Part shown: positions 21,586-32,269 of the stretch, piece by piece
How positions within the stretch are numbered: the stretch's first letter is position 1
Layout of the letters: every line of letters begins with the position of its first letter
Assembly: GCA_037179335.1 (NCBI GenBank)
Contig: JAKZHN010000017.1
Coordinates: 124,001 to 188,000, forward strand
Origin: Cyclaneusma minus
Taxonomy: Eukaryota; Ascomycota; Leotiomycetes; Marthamycetales; Marthamycetaceae
DNA length: 64,000 nt
Reading direction: 5' to 3'
Notes under the pieces: generated by a model
Told to the model about the DNA's origin: nothing
Database searches by the model: none
What the model saw: the letters and a program-made list of their open reading frames with translations, nothing else
Position numbers and translations under genes: made by a program

Positions 21586-22445
21586 AAGAGAAATCGAAAT
21601 AGCTTCAAAGGGAGAGTCGCTGCTGTCGGCGCAGCCTTACCAATACCTTCATCAGCAAAGCCAAAGCATCAATGTTGAAGCCTGAGAGGCCCTTGTGGCG
21701 CTGGAAAGGTGTTTTCAGCCGTCTGGCCTAAGTCCTTTCGCCAATCAGAAGCCGCCAACTTTATCAGTCAGTCATTGGAAATCTCTCTGCCCATTACTCA
21801 GCACGCCCTGTGCCTTTTTAGTCACAGCCTAGAAGGGAAACTACTATATAATAGCATGCCCAGAGCCAGAGATTCAAATACAGCAATCATGTCACTTGTA
21901 TTCCGCTGGTCTCCACGTTGTCAGTCAGTTCTTAGAGACTGTTATCAATAATCCAAGTTTGTACAGTGGGAGGGAAAAAGTCTCAATACGGTTTACAGTC
22001 TCCGAATAATTGTAATTATCCCAAATAACCAGGAGTATTCCTAATTATTTGGGATATTTGCAATCCAGCGGAGATTGTATGCCGTATTCAGACTTTTTTC
22101 CACTCACTGTAGCGAGTCAAACGGCGAACAGATATACATTGTATGGAGTCTCAGTGTCCAGCAAAATCTAACTTTCGTAGTTTCTAGTGTTGCTTCTAGA
22201 ATTGATGCTAATGCTGCAATAAAGCTGCATCTAAGCTTCGGACTCGGTACGATGATGCATGCGATGCTCAGGTTATAAGGTAGTCCCATAATTTGGGTCG
22301 AGCAATGCCAATAAGCGCCATCCGCCATCCCCCCAACAATGCTGCCTTTGAGACGCCCAAGCTCGGACTTCATTAACATGCTCCGATTGATACTCCAATG
22401 CCACCAAAAAAAAGTAATCATGACGTTGCTCGTAATCTCTTACAT
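21586..22445. other. Intergenic between pirin and forkhead genes
   Basis: About 860 bp holding the pirin promoter, a MITE at 21964-22109 and the forkhead gene 3'UTR. No supportable gene is seen. Confidence 0.55.
21964..22109. mobile_element. MITE, Tc1/mariner-like ends, TA target duplication
   Basis: A 146-bp element flanked by TA. The left end CAGTGGGAGGGAAAAAGTCT and the minus-strand reading of the right end CAGTGAGTGGAAAAAAGTCT match over about 40 bp, continuing through AATACG and a CTC border on both arms. The interior is three units of the 19-bp-period repeat (for example TAATTATTTGGGATATTTG). No coding capacity. Confidence 0.85.
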
Positions 22446-25400
22446 TCATGTCTTCAAGGACGACGGTCCTGTCGACAACATCTTGAAGTCTCCATTTGCT
22501 TCCCCACTCTCACCCGGCCGCTTTGTCCCAGGCGTTGGGGCCATCCCAGGCGCTGCCGGCTGGTGATTTTCGATATTCGCAGCATCGCCAGCCGGGCTTG
22601 GTGACGCTTTCAGCGCCATATTAGATGTTTGGTAGGCGCCATGGCTTCCGTTCACGGTCTCGACGCTTGGTGTAGATGACTGATGAGAGATAGACCCATT
22701 TGCTGCCGGCACCGGAGCATTCGATTGTATGGTATTGAAGCTTTGGACGGGGCCACCGGTAGCCACCCTCTTCGCCGGTCTGGTTTCTGCGTCTTCAATA
22801 TGTCTTTTTCCGGCTGTCGATAACGTCCCAAGCGCTGGCGACCCGTGATTATTGATCCCCATAGCATCGCCAGCCGAGCTTGGCGCAGCAGACAACGGTT
22901 GGTAGGCGCCCCGGCTTCCGTTCGCGGACCCAACTCCTGGAGCAGGTGACTGCCGAGGCGTAGATCCATTTGGTGCCAGCGCCGGAGCATTCGATTGTGC
23001 GGTGTTGTTGACTCGAACAGGACCGCTGGTAGCCTGTCTCTTCGCCGGCATCGTCACTGCGTCTTCGGCGGGTCTTCTGCCAGCTGTCGCTACAACGGAG
23101 TTTTGCCCAGGGTTCAGAGGCCTTACGTTCTTCAGTTCATTTGGAGCTGTGGCAGGCGCAGTTGATACGGCGCCAGCAGATCCTCGCGCCGAACGAGCTA
23201 CATTTGCAGTTTGCAATGCACTTGTCGCCGCAGCAGGTTTTGGAGAGTTGAATCCGTTCACAGGTTTGGCCAGGGAATTCCACGTTGGAATACCAGGCGG
23301 TGCTCCAAGTGGTGCTGGGCTCCTAGAGCTGGGCCGGGGTGGAGCCATGGTGGGCCGGGCAATGTGACCACTACTGTTTCCGTGCTGTCCTTGCGAACCA
23401 AAAGAAGGCCTGGCAATTGAGGTTGACATGACAGGCCTCTGTATACTTGGCATTGGAGAAGATGTACTCGAGGGCGGCTGCGGGGTCTGAGAAGGCCTCG
23501 GGACGGCCGAGGGAGAGGCAGCAGGTCGTGGCGGTTGGGCCTCAGCTTGACTGATCATTTTCCTGAGATGTTCCATGATCTTCTCTTCTTGTTGATTCGG
23601 CAAGGCTGAGCTACGCGTAGCTTTTCCAAGAACACGGTTGTAGGCTGACTCAAAGATGGCCTCAGCGTCGCTCCTCTCCTGCTTTAAGCCTGCTACAAGG
23701 ACGGCTCGGAAAGCGGCTATCGCATTGATCAGCTGGGGGTCCATCGAGGCTGGTACCGCCTGCACGTTAGGTGCATTTGGTGCAAATCCAGATGCAGATG
23801 TAGGCTTTGAAGGAGGTGCAGGCTTTGGGGCCGGTTGCGGAGTGCGTTGAGGGCCCTGGGGCGGAACCTGGGGAGAGGCTTGGGGAAGCTGTGGTGGAAG
23901 CTGTGCCGGTCCGACAGGCCCCGAAGGTCGCCGGTCCGGTTGTTGGACAGCACTGGGCTTTGGGGCCGAATTAGGAGCAGTAGGTGGAGGAGCTAGAGAC
24001 GGTGGAGGTTTAGCGTAAGGAGAGCTGTAACTTCCAGGCGGCCTGGGAGCCTGGATTGGAGGAATCGCCGGATTTGCTGCTCCATTGACAGGAACGTTGG
24101 TGCCCGGTGGTGGTGGAGGACCATAATGAGCGACTCCACCTTGACCCGGCCGAAGATGGGGAGGCATGGGTGGAGGGTATTGGTATGGTCCAGGAGCGCC
24201 AGGGACCATCCTACCGTTGGGCCCAGGTACCATGTTCTGCATTTGAGAACCGGCTTGGTAAATAGGCTGGTTCTGGTAAGGCGGGGGCATTTGAGAGGGT
24301 GGAGTATTCCTGCGCTTCTTCTCTTTCTCGATTGGCACACCTGGCACGATCCCCCATTTGTAGCCCTTCCCATCTTTAGCCAGCTTCTCAAAGGCTTCGT
24401 GGGACGATAAATTGTGGCGAACGCTACTTTGCCAACCTGTCGTGGCACATTTCACCACAAAGTAAGGGTATTTTCGCTGTATGGCATGATAGATCTGGCT
24501 CAAGCTCAGCTGGCCTTCCGTCGACTCGCTGAGTGCGTCATGTATTAGCTGTACGTAGTTCAGATTTGGTTTAGCAAGCTGCTCCGGAGTAAGATCTGCT
24601 TCATTGAATGTGGGCGTCGGAGATCGAGCAGGCCTCGCAGACTTCTCCTTCTTCTTATTTTCCTCCGAGCCTGAGCCTTTGCCTCCGTTTTCGCCGTCCG
24701 CATTCTTGCTCTTTCTCTTCGTATATTTCCTCTTCTCTCGTTTCGGCTCTTCCTCCACTGGGTGCTTTCGTGGTCTTCCAACCTTATTCTTGCCATTAGG
24801 AAGAGGCTGGTCGGGGTTTTGGTTTGCTTTCTCCTCCTCCGCTTTTTGCGCCAAACGTTGCTCCCGTTGCTCCCGTTTGGACATAATTCCATTTTTCGGG
24901 GGCCTTCCAGGACCGCGTCGTTTTTGAGGTTTCGGCGCAGGTTCAGGAGCATCTGGCGGTTCCACCGTCTTTGTCACCTCCGCCATCGGCTGATTGCCGT
25001 GGTCTACGACATCTTCCTGCTGGTGGGTGACTTCCGACTGAGGCCTCTGCTCATCTTCTTCCGCTTGGCTATCGCCATCCTCCACAGACTCGTCGTCTTC
25101 TTCCACCTCCATATCTTCTGGCTCGGACAGGTCTTCCGAAGTATCTTTGAAGAAGTTAGCATCTCGGTGATTCTCTTCAAAGTCAAAGCTCATCTCTTTG
25201 CCACCTTCGGAATAACGTCCACTAATCGCTTCGTCATCCTCATCTTCAGCACCTCCTTGTAAGGGCAGAATGAACGTGAATTGAACGGATCCCATTTGGA
25301 GGTTAAAGCCGCTCTTGAGTTCAACAATGGAAGCGTAAGGGGTGAAGTTGTCATTAACGAATGCTCCGTTGCGTCCAATGACGTGGGCCTCCCAAAGCCG

Positions 25401-26447
25401 GGTCTTGTCATTATAAGCAATTCGCATATGCTCCCTGGAAATTTGCTTGTAGGCTTTCACAGTTTGGGAGTCGGAATCGTTGGGCGGGTGTACTGGGATG
25501 AAAGGACAATCGTTTGGCGAGGGGAGCAATTTTCTGACGTCCACGGGAGCGGCAGCATCTTCCTCGGGGTTCTTCTGAACGTGCGCCTGGTAATCGAAAG
25601 CAGCTTTTGGCAAAGAGTTGCGTGGCGAGCCGGGCTGCGAATCGGAGCCGGTGGATCTCGACTTCTTACTCTTGCGCTTACGCCTCCTCCCGCGCACCTC
25701 GTCGGCCGAGCCATCTCGAAAAATGCCTCCGGTCTCACTGACAACGGACTTGTTGTAGAAGCTGCCTTCGGCCTTGATCCTGACGGGGGTCATGGGGTCC
25801 TTGGGGATAGACTCCTCCTTAATTTTGCGGACCTTTTCCTCTGCATCACGGCGCAGTGCAGCTCGATAGCCAACATTGTCCCGACCCAGCATGACCGAGT
25901 AGGTGTTGATGTAGAAGTTCCCATCGGGGAAATCTAGGCGTGCATAAGCCGTGACAGGCTCCTCCTCCTCGGGTTGCTCCAGCAGAGGCGCGCTGGGCAG
26001 CCCGTCGGCGGGAGCGACGCAATAGTCAAAGTCGTTCATGAACGGCGGCAACGGAGCGCCATAGTGCATCATGTTCGACAGGCCCAGCATCGCGAGGTCC
26101 TCCTGTGTTGTCGTGGGCGTGGCCGAAGGCAGCTGCGCGAAGGCGGCTGCGGCGTTGCTGGGGAAGGCAAGAGCGACATTGTTGTTGCTGTCTAGCGCGC
26201 CCGACTCGCTCTGGCCTGTCGGGGCGGTCGCGTGCTGGTGAGCGGGCGAGTGGCTGCTCGAGTGTGCGATTTGAGGTTGCGGAGGCTGGCCAGCGTCGTT
26301 GGGCGCATCCATGGCGAGGCTGGCCGGCGCATCAGCGCGAGACTCGGGATCTGGCGCGGCGGTGAGCGGCGGGTGGGCATGGCTGGTCATGGCCGGGCCT
26401 GCGCCTGCGGTGGCAGCGTGCTCGGGGGGCGGCGGCTGCGAAGTCAT
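22446..26447 (-). CDS. FHA-forkhead transcription factor with AT-hooks
   Basis: Single-exon gene, 1333 residues. Order: low-complexity N-terminus; FHA domain split by an insert (VTAYARLDFPDGNFYINTYS with VMLGRD near residue 165-190, then SREHMRIAYN and GAFVNDNF near 335-390); acidic region (about 400-480); AT-hook-like motifs (KRRGPGRPPK and VGRPRK, about 510-570); forkhead domain (about 625-700, NLNYVQLIHDAL to GYKWGIVPG) with recognition helix WQSSVRHNLSSHEAF; Pro-rich region; tandem C-terminal repeats. FHA plus forkhead is the layout of yeast Fkh1/Fkh2, which control G2/M genes. Which paralogue this represents cannot be told. An intact 4-kb frame without introns is unusual for this window. 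Confidence 0.93.
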   Translation of the reverse strand: MTSQPPPPEHAATAGAGPAMTSHAHPPLTAAPDPESRADAPASLAMDAPNDAGQPPQPQIAHSSSHSPAHQHATAPTGQSESGALDSNNNVALAFPSNAAAAFAQLPSATPTTTQEDLAMLGLSNMMHYGAPLPPFMNDFDYCVAPADGLPSAPLLEQPEEEEPVTAYARLDFPDGNFYINTYSVMLGRDNVGYRAALRRDAEEKVRKIKEESIPKDPMTPVRIKAEGSFYNKSVVSETGGIFRDGSADEVRGRRRKRKSKKSRSTGSDSQPGSPRNSLPKAAFDYQAHVQKNPEEDAAAPVDVRKLLPSPNDCPFIPVHPPNDSDSQTVKAYKQISREHMRIAYNDKTRLWEAHVIGRNGAFVNDNFTPYASIVELKSGFNLQMGSVQFTFILPLQGGAEDEDDEAISGRYSEGGKEMSFDFEENHRDANFFKDTSEDLSEPEDMEVEEDDESVEDGDSQAEEDEQRPQSEVTHQQEDVVDHGNQPMAEVTKTVEPPDAPEPAPKPQKRRGPGRPPKNGIMSKREQREQRLAQKAEEEKANQNPDQPLPNGKNKVGRPRKHPVEEEPKREKRKYTKRKSKNADGENGGKGSGSEENKKKEKSARPARSPTPTFNEADLTPEQLAKPNLNYVQLIHDALSESTEGQLSLSQIYHAIQRKYPYFVVKCATTGWQSSVRHNLSSHEAFEKLAKDGKGYKWGIVPGVPIEKEKKRRNTPPSQMPPPYQNQPIYQAGSQMQNMVPGPNGRMVPGAPGPYQYPPPMPPHLRPGQGGVAHYGPPPPPGTNVPVNGAANPAIPPIQAPRPPGSYSSPYAKPPPSLAPPPTAPNSAPKPSAVQQPDRRPSGPVGPAQLPPQLPQASPQVPPQGPQRTPQPAPKPAPPSKPTSASGFAPNAPNVQAVPASMDPQLINAIAAFRAVLVAGLKQERSDAEAIFESAYNRVLGKATRSSALPNQQEEKIMEHLRKMISQAEAQPPRPAASPSAVPRPSQTPQPPSSTSSPMPSIQRPVMSTSIARPSFGSQGQHGNSSGHIARPTMAPPRPSSRSPAPLGAPPGIPTWNSLAKPVNGFNSPKPAAATSALQTANVARSARGSAGAVSTAPATAPNELKNVRPLNPGQNSVVATAGRRPAEDAVTMPAKRQATSGPVRVNNTAQSNAPALAPNGSTPRQSPAPGVGSANGSRGAYQPLSAAPSSAGDAMGINNHGSPALGTLSTAGKRHIEDAETRPAKRVATGGPVQSFNTIQSNAPVPAANGSISHQSSTPSVETVNGSHGAYQTSNMALKASPSPAGDAANIENHQPAAPGMAPTPGTKRPGESGEANGDFKMLSTGPSSLKT
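22560..23075 (-). repeat. Tandem coding repeats in the forkhead C-terminus
   Basis: Two consecutive units of about 80 residues, plus a partial third, share the order KR(P/H)xEDAxTxPAKRxATxGPV, then QSNAP.AxNGS, then NGS(R/H)GAYQ, then (S)PAGDA. They arise from a nucleotide duplication of roughly 240-260 bp. Confidence 0.75.
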
Positions 26448-27369
26448 CGCCGTGCGGAGAGGCGATGGAGACTTAGCAGCTGCACGCAGCAGAACGAGAG
26501 AGAGTCCAAGTCGTCGTCAATGGGGGCAGCAGGCCGCGGATCAGGCGTGGAGCGTGGAGGAGACGGGGCGATAAATTAAATCTTTCACCGCTGCAGCGTC
26601 TCCGCTTTATGAGTATTTGATTCGCCCGTCTTTGGTACGCGCTAGCTGCTAGGGGAAGTTTGCCTGCACGTGATTGGCAGTCCAAGAATGGCTTCTCCTG
26701 GTTCAATGTTGCCTCCCCGCAGAAGGTGAGGATCCTTGGTTCAATGAGGACATGTACATGTGTATTCGCAGTTTTCAAGCACTAAGAATATTCTTAGTCT
26801 TGTCAGAATGGCTGTAATTGTCAGAACTAGCTGAGTAGGTAGTGGTTAGGAATCCAGTCTGTACAGGAACGAGGGAAACTAGCTGTTTCGAATTGCCAAA
26901 TTGGGATCCTTTGAGTGAGCGCAATTTCCAAGTTCCAGGAGCGACATATGTATCAAAGCCCCAGGAATCTGGAATCAGGATCCTTCCTTTTAAATTCTGC
27001 CTTTTTTATCGTCGCCCTCCTACTTTTTTATTATCGATAAGGCTTAATGGGCGGGGATGCTCTACTTGTCTTGGCATGGAGACGAGGCTGCACGAGGAGT
27101 AGGTATTAATTGATGTGCAGACGCCAGCCTTCCCCTATTTGACCTAGTTTTAACTTACCAGGCAAGTTGAGCAAAATGTGCGCAAGACCTCTAGTGCACG
27201 GGTTCTTTTTTTCTTTTTGCGTTCTTTTGCCATTTTGCATGGCTTTTAATGGATCTTTTTTCTGACTTTTTGTTCACTTATAATTAATAGGAATGTTACC
27301 AGTGATTTAAAATATTCCAAGTGGCTAGATTTTATTCATAATGATCACGAACAACCCCACATCTTATTA

Positions 27370-27554
27370 CAGTGGGACGACAAAAGTCTGCACCCCCTTC
27401 CTGATTTCGAACTCGTGGCAGTAACCAGCCATTTATTCTTAATTTTTGAGAATACTCTCAATTATTGTGGACATTTATAATTACTGGGAACATTCGCAAT
27501 TACTGGAAATATTCCAAATTATCAAGGGGGGGTTCAGACTTTTGTCGCATAACT
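27370..27554. mobile_element. MITE, Tc1/mariner-like ends, TA target duplication
   Basis: A 185-bp element flanked by TA. The left end CAGTGGGACGACAAAAGTCT is matched on the minus strand at the right by CAGTTATGCGACAAAAGTCT; both continue into a G-x-ACCCCC border. The interior has four to five 19-bp-period units (AATTACTGGGAACATTCGC and relatives). The termini resemble the 21964, 55364 and 63945 elements. Confidence 0.85.
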
Positions 27555-27590
27555 GTAGGACTCCAGTGACTGGAACCCCTTTTAATGTTG

Positions 27591-27618
27591 TCTGAGCACG
27601 CAAGAGTTGTCGCCACAA
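27591..27618 (-). repeat. Solo element-end motif
   Basis: On the minus strand it reads CTTGTGGCGACAACTCTTG then CGTGCTCAG, close to the inverted-repeat ends at 2950-3169 and 40373-40416. It lies 37 bp right of the MITE, so the MITE may have inserted into an older element. Confidence 0.45.
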
Positions 27619-27761
27619 GCCGGGTAACAGAAGGGCAAAGACAGCCATCTCAGAAGCGCGTAGAAAGCATGAATTCTTTATCTACAATGCCAGATGACCA
27701 GTGACGCTGTCCTTTCCCTAAAATACAAGTCTGGTCTCTCCTGTCCAACTTCACGCCATCC

Positions 27762-30700
27762 TCACGGGGATTCAAACTGCTCGCTAGCACCGACGCCATC
27801 CTTGAAGATACTCATCTTCATGAGCTCACGAATCGAGCAAAAGTCCTCCATAGCTCGTTCATGGTGCTCGCTCGCCACTCCCCACCAAGCGCGCACCTTC
27901 TTGTCCTCAGACAGCCCCTTCAAATAACCATCCACCAAGTGGTTGCCCTGCGCCTCGAGCCAACCTGGCTTCATGGAGTCGACCTGGTTCTTGCGCGCTA
28001 CGAAATGCATAATCATTCGGGTGTTGAATATGTCCCATTGAGCCATGTAGGCCTTAAAGTCCGCATGATATTGGTTCCATGCTTCCTGGCTAGGAAGCGA
28101 ATGATCGCTTTGTGCAGACGGTGTCTTCGGGGCCTTAGGTGGTCTTGGAAGTTCCAACTCATTCTTCGTATCTTGACCGATTGGGATGCTCCGGGAAGCT
28201 TGGGAGGGGAAAGGTAGATTAGAGGTCAAGTCGTTGAAAGAGTCAAGTCCTCTGGCTGGCTGAGCCAGCGGCTCGGCGTGCCTAAGGTCATCGAGGTTGG
28301 TCTTCAGGTCTTCCTCAACCTTAGCAGCTCGCTCGGTTTGTGCGGCTGGATCGTTCTGGGCCCTCGGCTGCGCATTGCCCTTGGAGGTTGTCATCGGCGT
28401 CTTACTCTTCGGCCACACTGCCCTAGATGGGTCTACCGACACGTTGCGGGGCTCTCTCTGCATCTTAGGGAGAGCTGACCCATTCTGAGCATTAGTTCCT
28501 GTTGTTGACTCTGTGGCTGGAGGATCGATGTCCATCGCGTTTGGGCTTGCGGCCGCTGACTCCGGCGCACTCTTACCACTGCTTGAGGTGTATTCTCCCG
28601 AGCTGTTATTCCTTCCGATGTAATTCCTTCCGCTGAACAGTGGTTTGACGTCCGAATCATCGTCGCTGCTGTCTATGATGATAGCATTGCCAGTTGTTCG
28701 GCGTGTTGGTGGCCCTTTGCTAGTAGTCGAATTATTCCTCGCAGCTTTCCGCGAGCCCCGAGCGGAGAAAGGCTGAGATTTGGAGCCTCGATCGGGTGAT
28801 TGGAACGGTGGAGGAGCGAATGTCTGAGGCTTGAATGTTTCCGCCCATTCTGCCGCAGAGAACTTGGTTCCGCCGGGAGATTCAGCCGGTCGGTCTGTTC
28901 CATTCGGGATTGGAAACGTGGCTGGGGTAGTTCCATTGAGGTTATTGGTATGCACAGAGGGCTGCGACGGGGCAGCTGGTCGAGGTTTGGCCGGCGACCT
29001 TCCTCTTGAGGAAGTCCCAGAAGTAATGTTCTTCTTGGGGGTTGCATCAGGTGCAAACATATCACCAGCCGTAAAAGTCCCGTGCCAATCCTCGGTGTTA
29101 AACTTGGTACTGATGTTCTCTGCACTACTGCTCGTGAATCTCTTCCGGCCTGGGCGTGTGTCTGCCATCTCCTCTGGGTTGAAGGAAAAGCTGGAGGATT
29201 CACCGTCAGCATTGTTTCTTGTCGTATTCATGCGCCGGCGGAATTCTTGAAAAGCCTTCTCCGTTTTTGCAGATCCGCCATGGGATCCACTAGTTTCCCG
29301 TTTCCAATTAGCAAATACTCTGGTAGCCTCATCTGACTGAAATGGGGCTCTTGCGGAACTTTGCTTTTCAATTTTAGGTACAGAATAAGCGTTGGCCGAG
29401 GACTTAGAAGAGATTCCTTGAAACTTTGGATAAGAGCCGGGCATAGTTGTTTTCGGTTTCATAGATGATTCAAGTGTCGTCTTGCTTTCGTCCTTGTTTT
29501 GTTTCACAAGACGATGGAGCAATTGAAACTGAGCAGCTTCAAAGGCATTGAGCGTAGTTGGGTGGCCAGTAGAGACGTTCGGGAGGTCAGACGGGATGTC
29601 GTTTTTGAAGCTCGGTAAGGAGCCTCGCCACTTGGCATTCTCTTCGCTAGAAGCTGACGTCGAGGTAAACCCAGTCGTCTGTGAGATGGGCCTCTTGGTC
29701 GGGGTCTGGGCATCTTCCGTAACTTTCGGAAGCGGACACTGGCCGGTGTACATGGAAAATTTCATGCTTGCTGAATATTCAGGGGTTGCATACATTGAAG
29801 GTCCACGCTGCTTCCCCTCGGTCCCATCTTTGGATAACTCGCTGGCATAGCCTGGACGAGAAGGGCCACCTGGGTTTCGTTAGTCTACCTGTTCATGTAT
29901 TTTTGGAGGAGCAGCGTCACGTAAAGGAGGGAACAAGCGAGGCGTTGGGTTTGAACTTACCGTTGGGGCCCACATCGGCAGCCTTTGGGAGAGCTCCATC
30001 ACGATTAGGGCGTTGCGTGTGCCGAGGAGTCGAGGAGAAGCGGCCCTTTTGAGTGGGCACGACATCCTCGTCACTCGAATCATCAACCACTATTGGATTG
30101 TAACGAGTCTTTGCCTTTGAGGGCGCAGAACCCTGACCAGGCGGGGAAGACGACGTGTTTGCATACGAACGTGTCCGTTTGGGAGAAGAGCCGGGGAAGT
30201 TGGAAGCAAAAGGTGGCGAGGTGGCGAAACTATTACTACGTGGAGGACTAGAACTTCTGTGACGATCGCTGGCTCCGGACGGAGGGAAGGTGCCAGAATC
30301 GTCAGACTTGTACCTAGCGGAAGGTTCTCTTGTAGTCTTGGATCTGTTCACGCCGGCTAAAGGGTCCGTCTTTTCTCCTCCGTGGTGAACGTATGGTGTG
30401 CTTTGCCGAGGCTCGAAGCCAGATGAGTCTCTGAAATGCTTGACAGGATCTGGCATTTCCCCATTTGCAGACGTGCTAGGGGCAGGCGCTACTCGCGGAG
30501 GTTCTGCTCGCGGTGGAGGCTCAGGGGGAGGCATCGAAGGGCGGGATCGGTGTGTAAAATAGGCAGAAGTATTCCTAGCTGGAGGTTCGTCTCCACCAGG
30601 CGTGCTCGGCATGAAGCCTGTCCGCTTGGGGGATTCGCCTGTCCCATGGTCCCAAGATCGTGATCGAGGCGAATCAGCACTGTACTCCGGTCTTTGGGGT

Positions 30701-31334
30701 GGGGCGCCCCAGCCAGTAGGGCCAGCTTTCGTTGATGCTTTGGGTGGAGTCTGAGATTCTGTCCCTTGACGCTGGCGCATACGTTCCCAGGCTTGGTAAT
30801 TTCGAGACCTTGCCTCAGCACCTTCCTCCGTAGGCCGGGTGGGTGGAGGTCGAGGGGGCGCAGCAGCCGGCTTTGCATTTGTAAACTTCGAGAACTTCTG
30901 AGCACCGGCAGAACCTGACTGGGGTTGGTAACGAGAGGTAGGAGGTCTTGGGGGCGGCGCCCACCCAGCCCCAGCTGTAGACCATGGATTTCCTCGGCCG
31001 GCAGAAGGGACGTAGCTGGAGCTCGCACCGTATCCCCTGGATGGCCTCACTCTTCCTATGTCATATTTCGCTCGCTGCTCTGGGTCGCTGAGCACCTCGT
31101 GGGCAGACGATATCTGTTGAAACTTTGCGTTGACTTCAGCTTCTCGGCCGGGATTTCGGTCGGGATGCCATTTCAAAGCTGCGCAGGGTGTCAGTGAATT
31201 CGGGTCAGCAGAGAAGGCGCGGCCACGCAACACATACCAAGCTTCTTGAACTGCTTCTTGATGGTAGCAGTGTCAGCGCCGGGGGCGAGCTCGAGATCAG
31301 CGTAGTAATCGCGGCTCAAATCGGCTTTGACCAT
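27762..31334 (-). CDS. J-domain (Hsp40-type) protein with long disordered tail
   Basis: Predicted Hsp70 co-chaperone. Exons are 31334..31238, 31178..29961 and 29869..27762, giving 1140 residues. The N-terminal J domain (about residues 6-70; DYYADLELAPGADTATIKK, HPD motif in WHPDRNPG, YDIGR end) is split by intron 1 inside the first helices. The rest is long, Ser/Pro/Arg-rich and probably disordered, with SDEDV and DDDSDVKP acidic patches resembling SUMO-interaction or CK2 sites. The last 150 residues are helical and less repetitive (WNQYHADFKAYMAQWDIFN, VRAWWGVASEHHERAMEDF). No zinc-finger or DnaJ C-terminal beta domain is present, so it is a class C J protein. The client is unknown. Confidence 0.88.
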
Positions 31335-32269
31335 GATGGCGCTGGGACAAGCAGGGCAGTCGGCACCAAATGGCCGCTCACCAACACCTCTTCTTCAGCC
31401 AGTCAGTCGCACAAGGTGCATGAGTGTTTTCGAGGCGAGTGGAACGATATGGCCTGCAGCTGCTGCGTGAAGCGGCAGAAGCTGGAGGAGGGTCCTCCGC
31501 GGGGCAGACAGATCGGCACTGGAGGGATATACAGGCAGTTCGTGGTGAGCGGTGGAGAGGGACGGACAAACAATGAAAGGAAGAAGTAACGGATTGCGCG
31601 CAGATCAAGCGAGGAGCCTCTGCAGATGATGCACGCCTGAAGCCACTGGTTGAGGGTGGAAGTGGAACAGGCAAGTCATCCAAGACACTTGGTGGGAGGT
31701 GCTCTTGTTCGTGTCCCCGCGTGATGCACGCTACCAAAGAAATTGAAGTAAATGGCAACGGCGAGGCGAACAGCCCGGCTGCCCGACGCGGCCCGCTTAT
31801 CAGACCGGCAAGCACCCACGCTACGAAGGACGCTCTCACTCTTATAATGATTGAGAATATTCCAAATTATTAAGAATATTGCCAACCATTGTGAATATTC
31901 TTAGCGAATAGGAGCTTTCCTATAACTGCGAATAAGATTAAGAACTAAGTTGCGCTGGGAGAACACGACGATCTTACAGCGGCCGTCTGGAGCATCTTCA
32001 CTTGGTTTTTGACAGTCTGCCCGCACCTTCAACTTGCTGTACCTACAGAGTCCCAAAATCACGGAACGCTGGTAGCTTGACACCAGGAATATTCTGTCCT
32101 CTGCTATTCAATGTTATTTTGAGAACCTGGCCCTTCAATTTTGGAGACACTAGCATAAGGCAAAGACAATGTTACGCCACATACGCCAGACACGTCATCT
32201 CTTGATAATCCTGGCCATTCCTCCCAAACGCTACATCATATAAGACAACCATATCTAAGCCTGTGCTAC
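31335..32269. other. Intergenic between J-protein and INCENP genes
   Basis: About 930 bp containing the J-protein promoter, a short 19-bp-period array (31850-31915) and an element-end motif (31941-31993). The rest lacks recognisable features. Confidence 0.55.
31850..31993. repeat. Short 19-bp-period array next to an element-end motif
   Basis: 31850-31915 holds about three units such as TGATTGAGAATATTCCAAAT. Immediately right, 31941-31993 contains AGAAC..AGTTGC.CTGGGAGAA followed by TCTTACAGCGGCCGTCTGG. The same sequence occurs inverted at 40719-40772, again beside a 19-bp array. This suggests two copies of one element end. Confidence 0.6.

Larger units (their letters stand above)
26448..27761. 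other. Intergenic: forkhead promoter and J-protein 3' side
   Basis: About 1.3 kb with a MITE (27370-27554) and an element-end motif at 27591-27618, both listed separately. No gene is supported; short ORFs lack features. Confidence 0.55.

Noticed and set aside
24762..25262. Plus-strand ORF with hydrophobic, Leu/Phe-rich sequence
   Set aside because: Antisense of the charged region of the forkhead gene; Lys/Glu codons read backwards give Leu/Phe.
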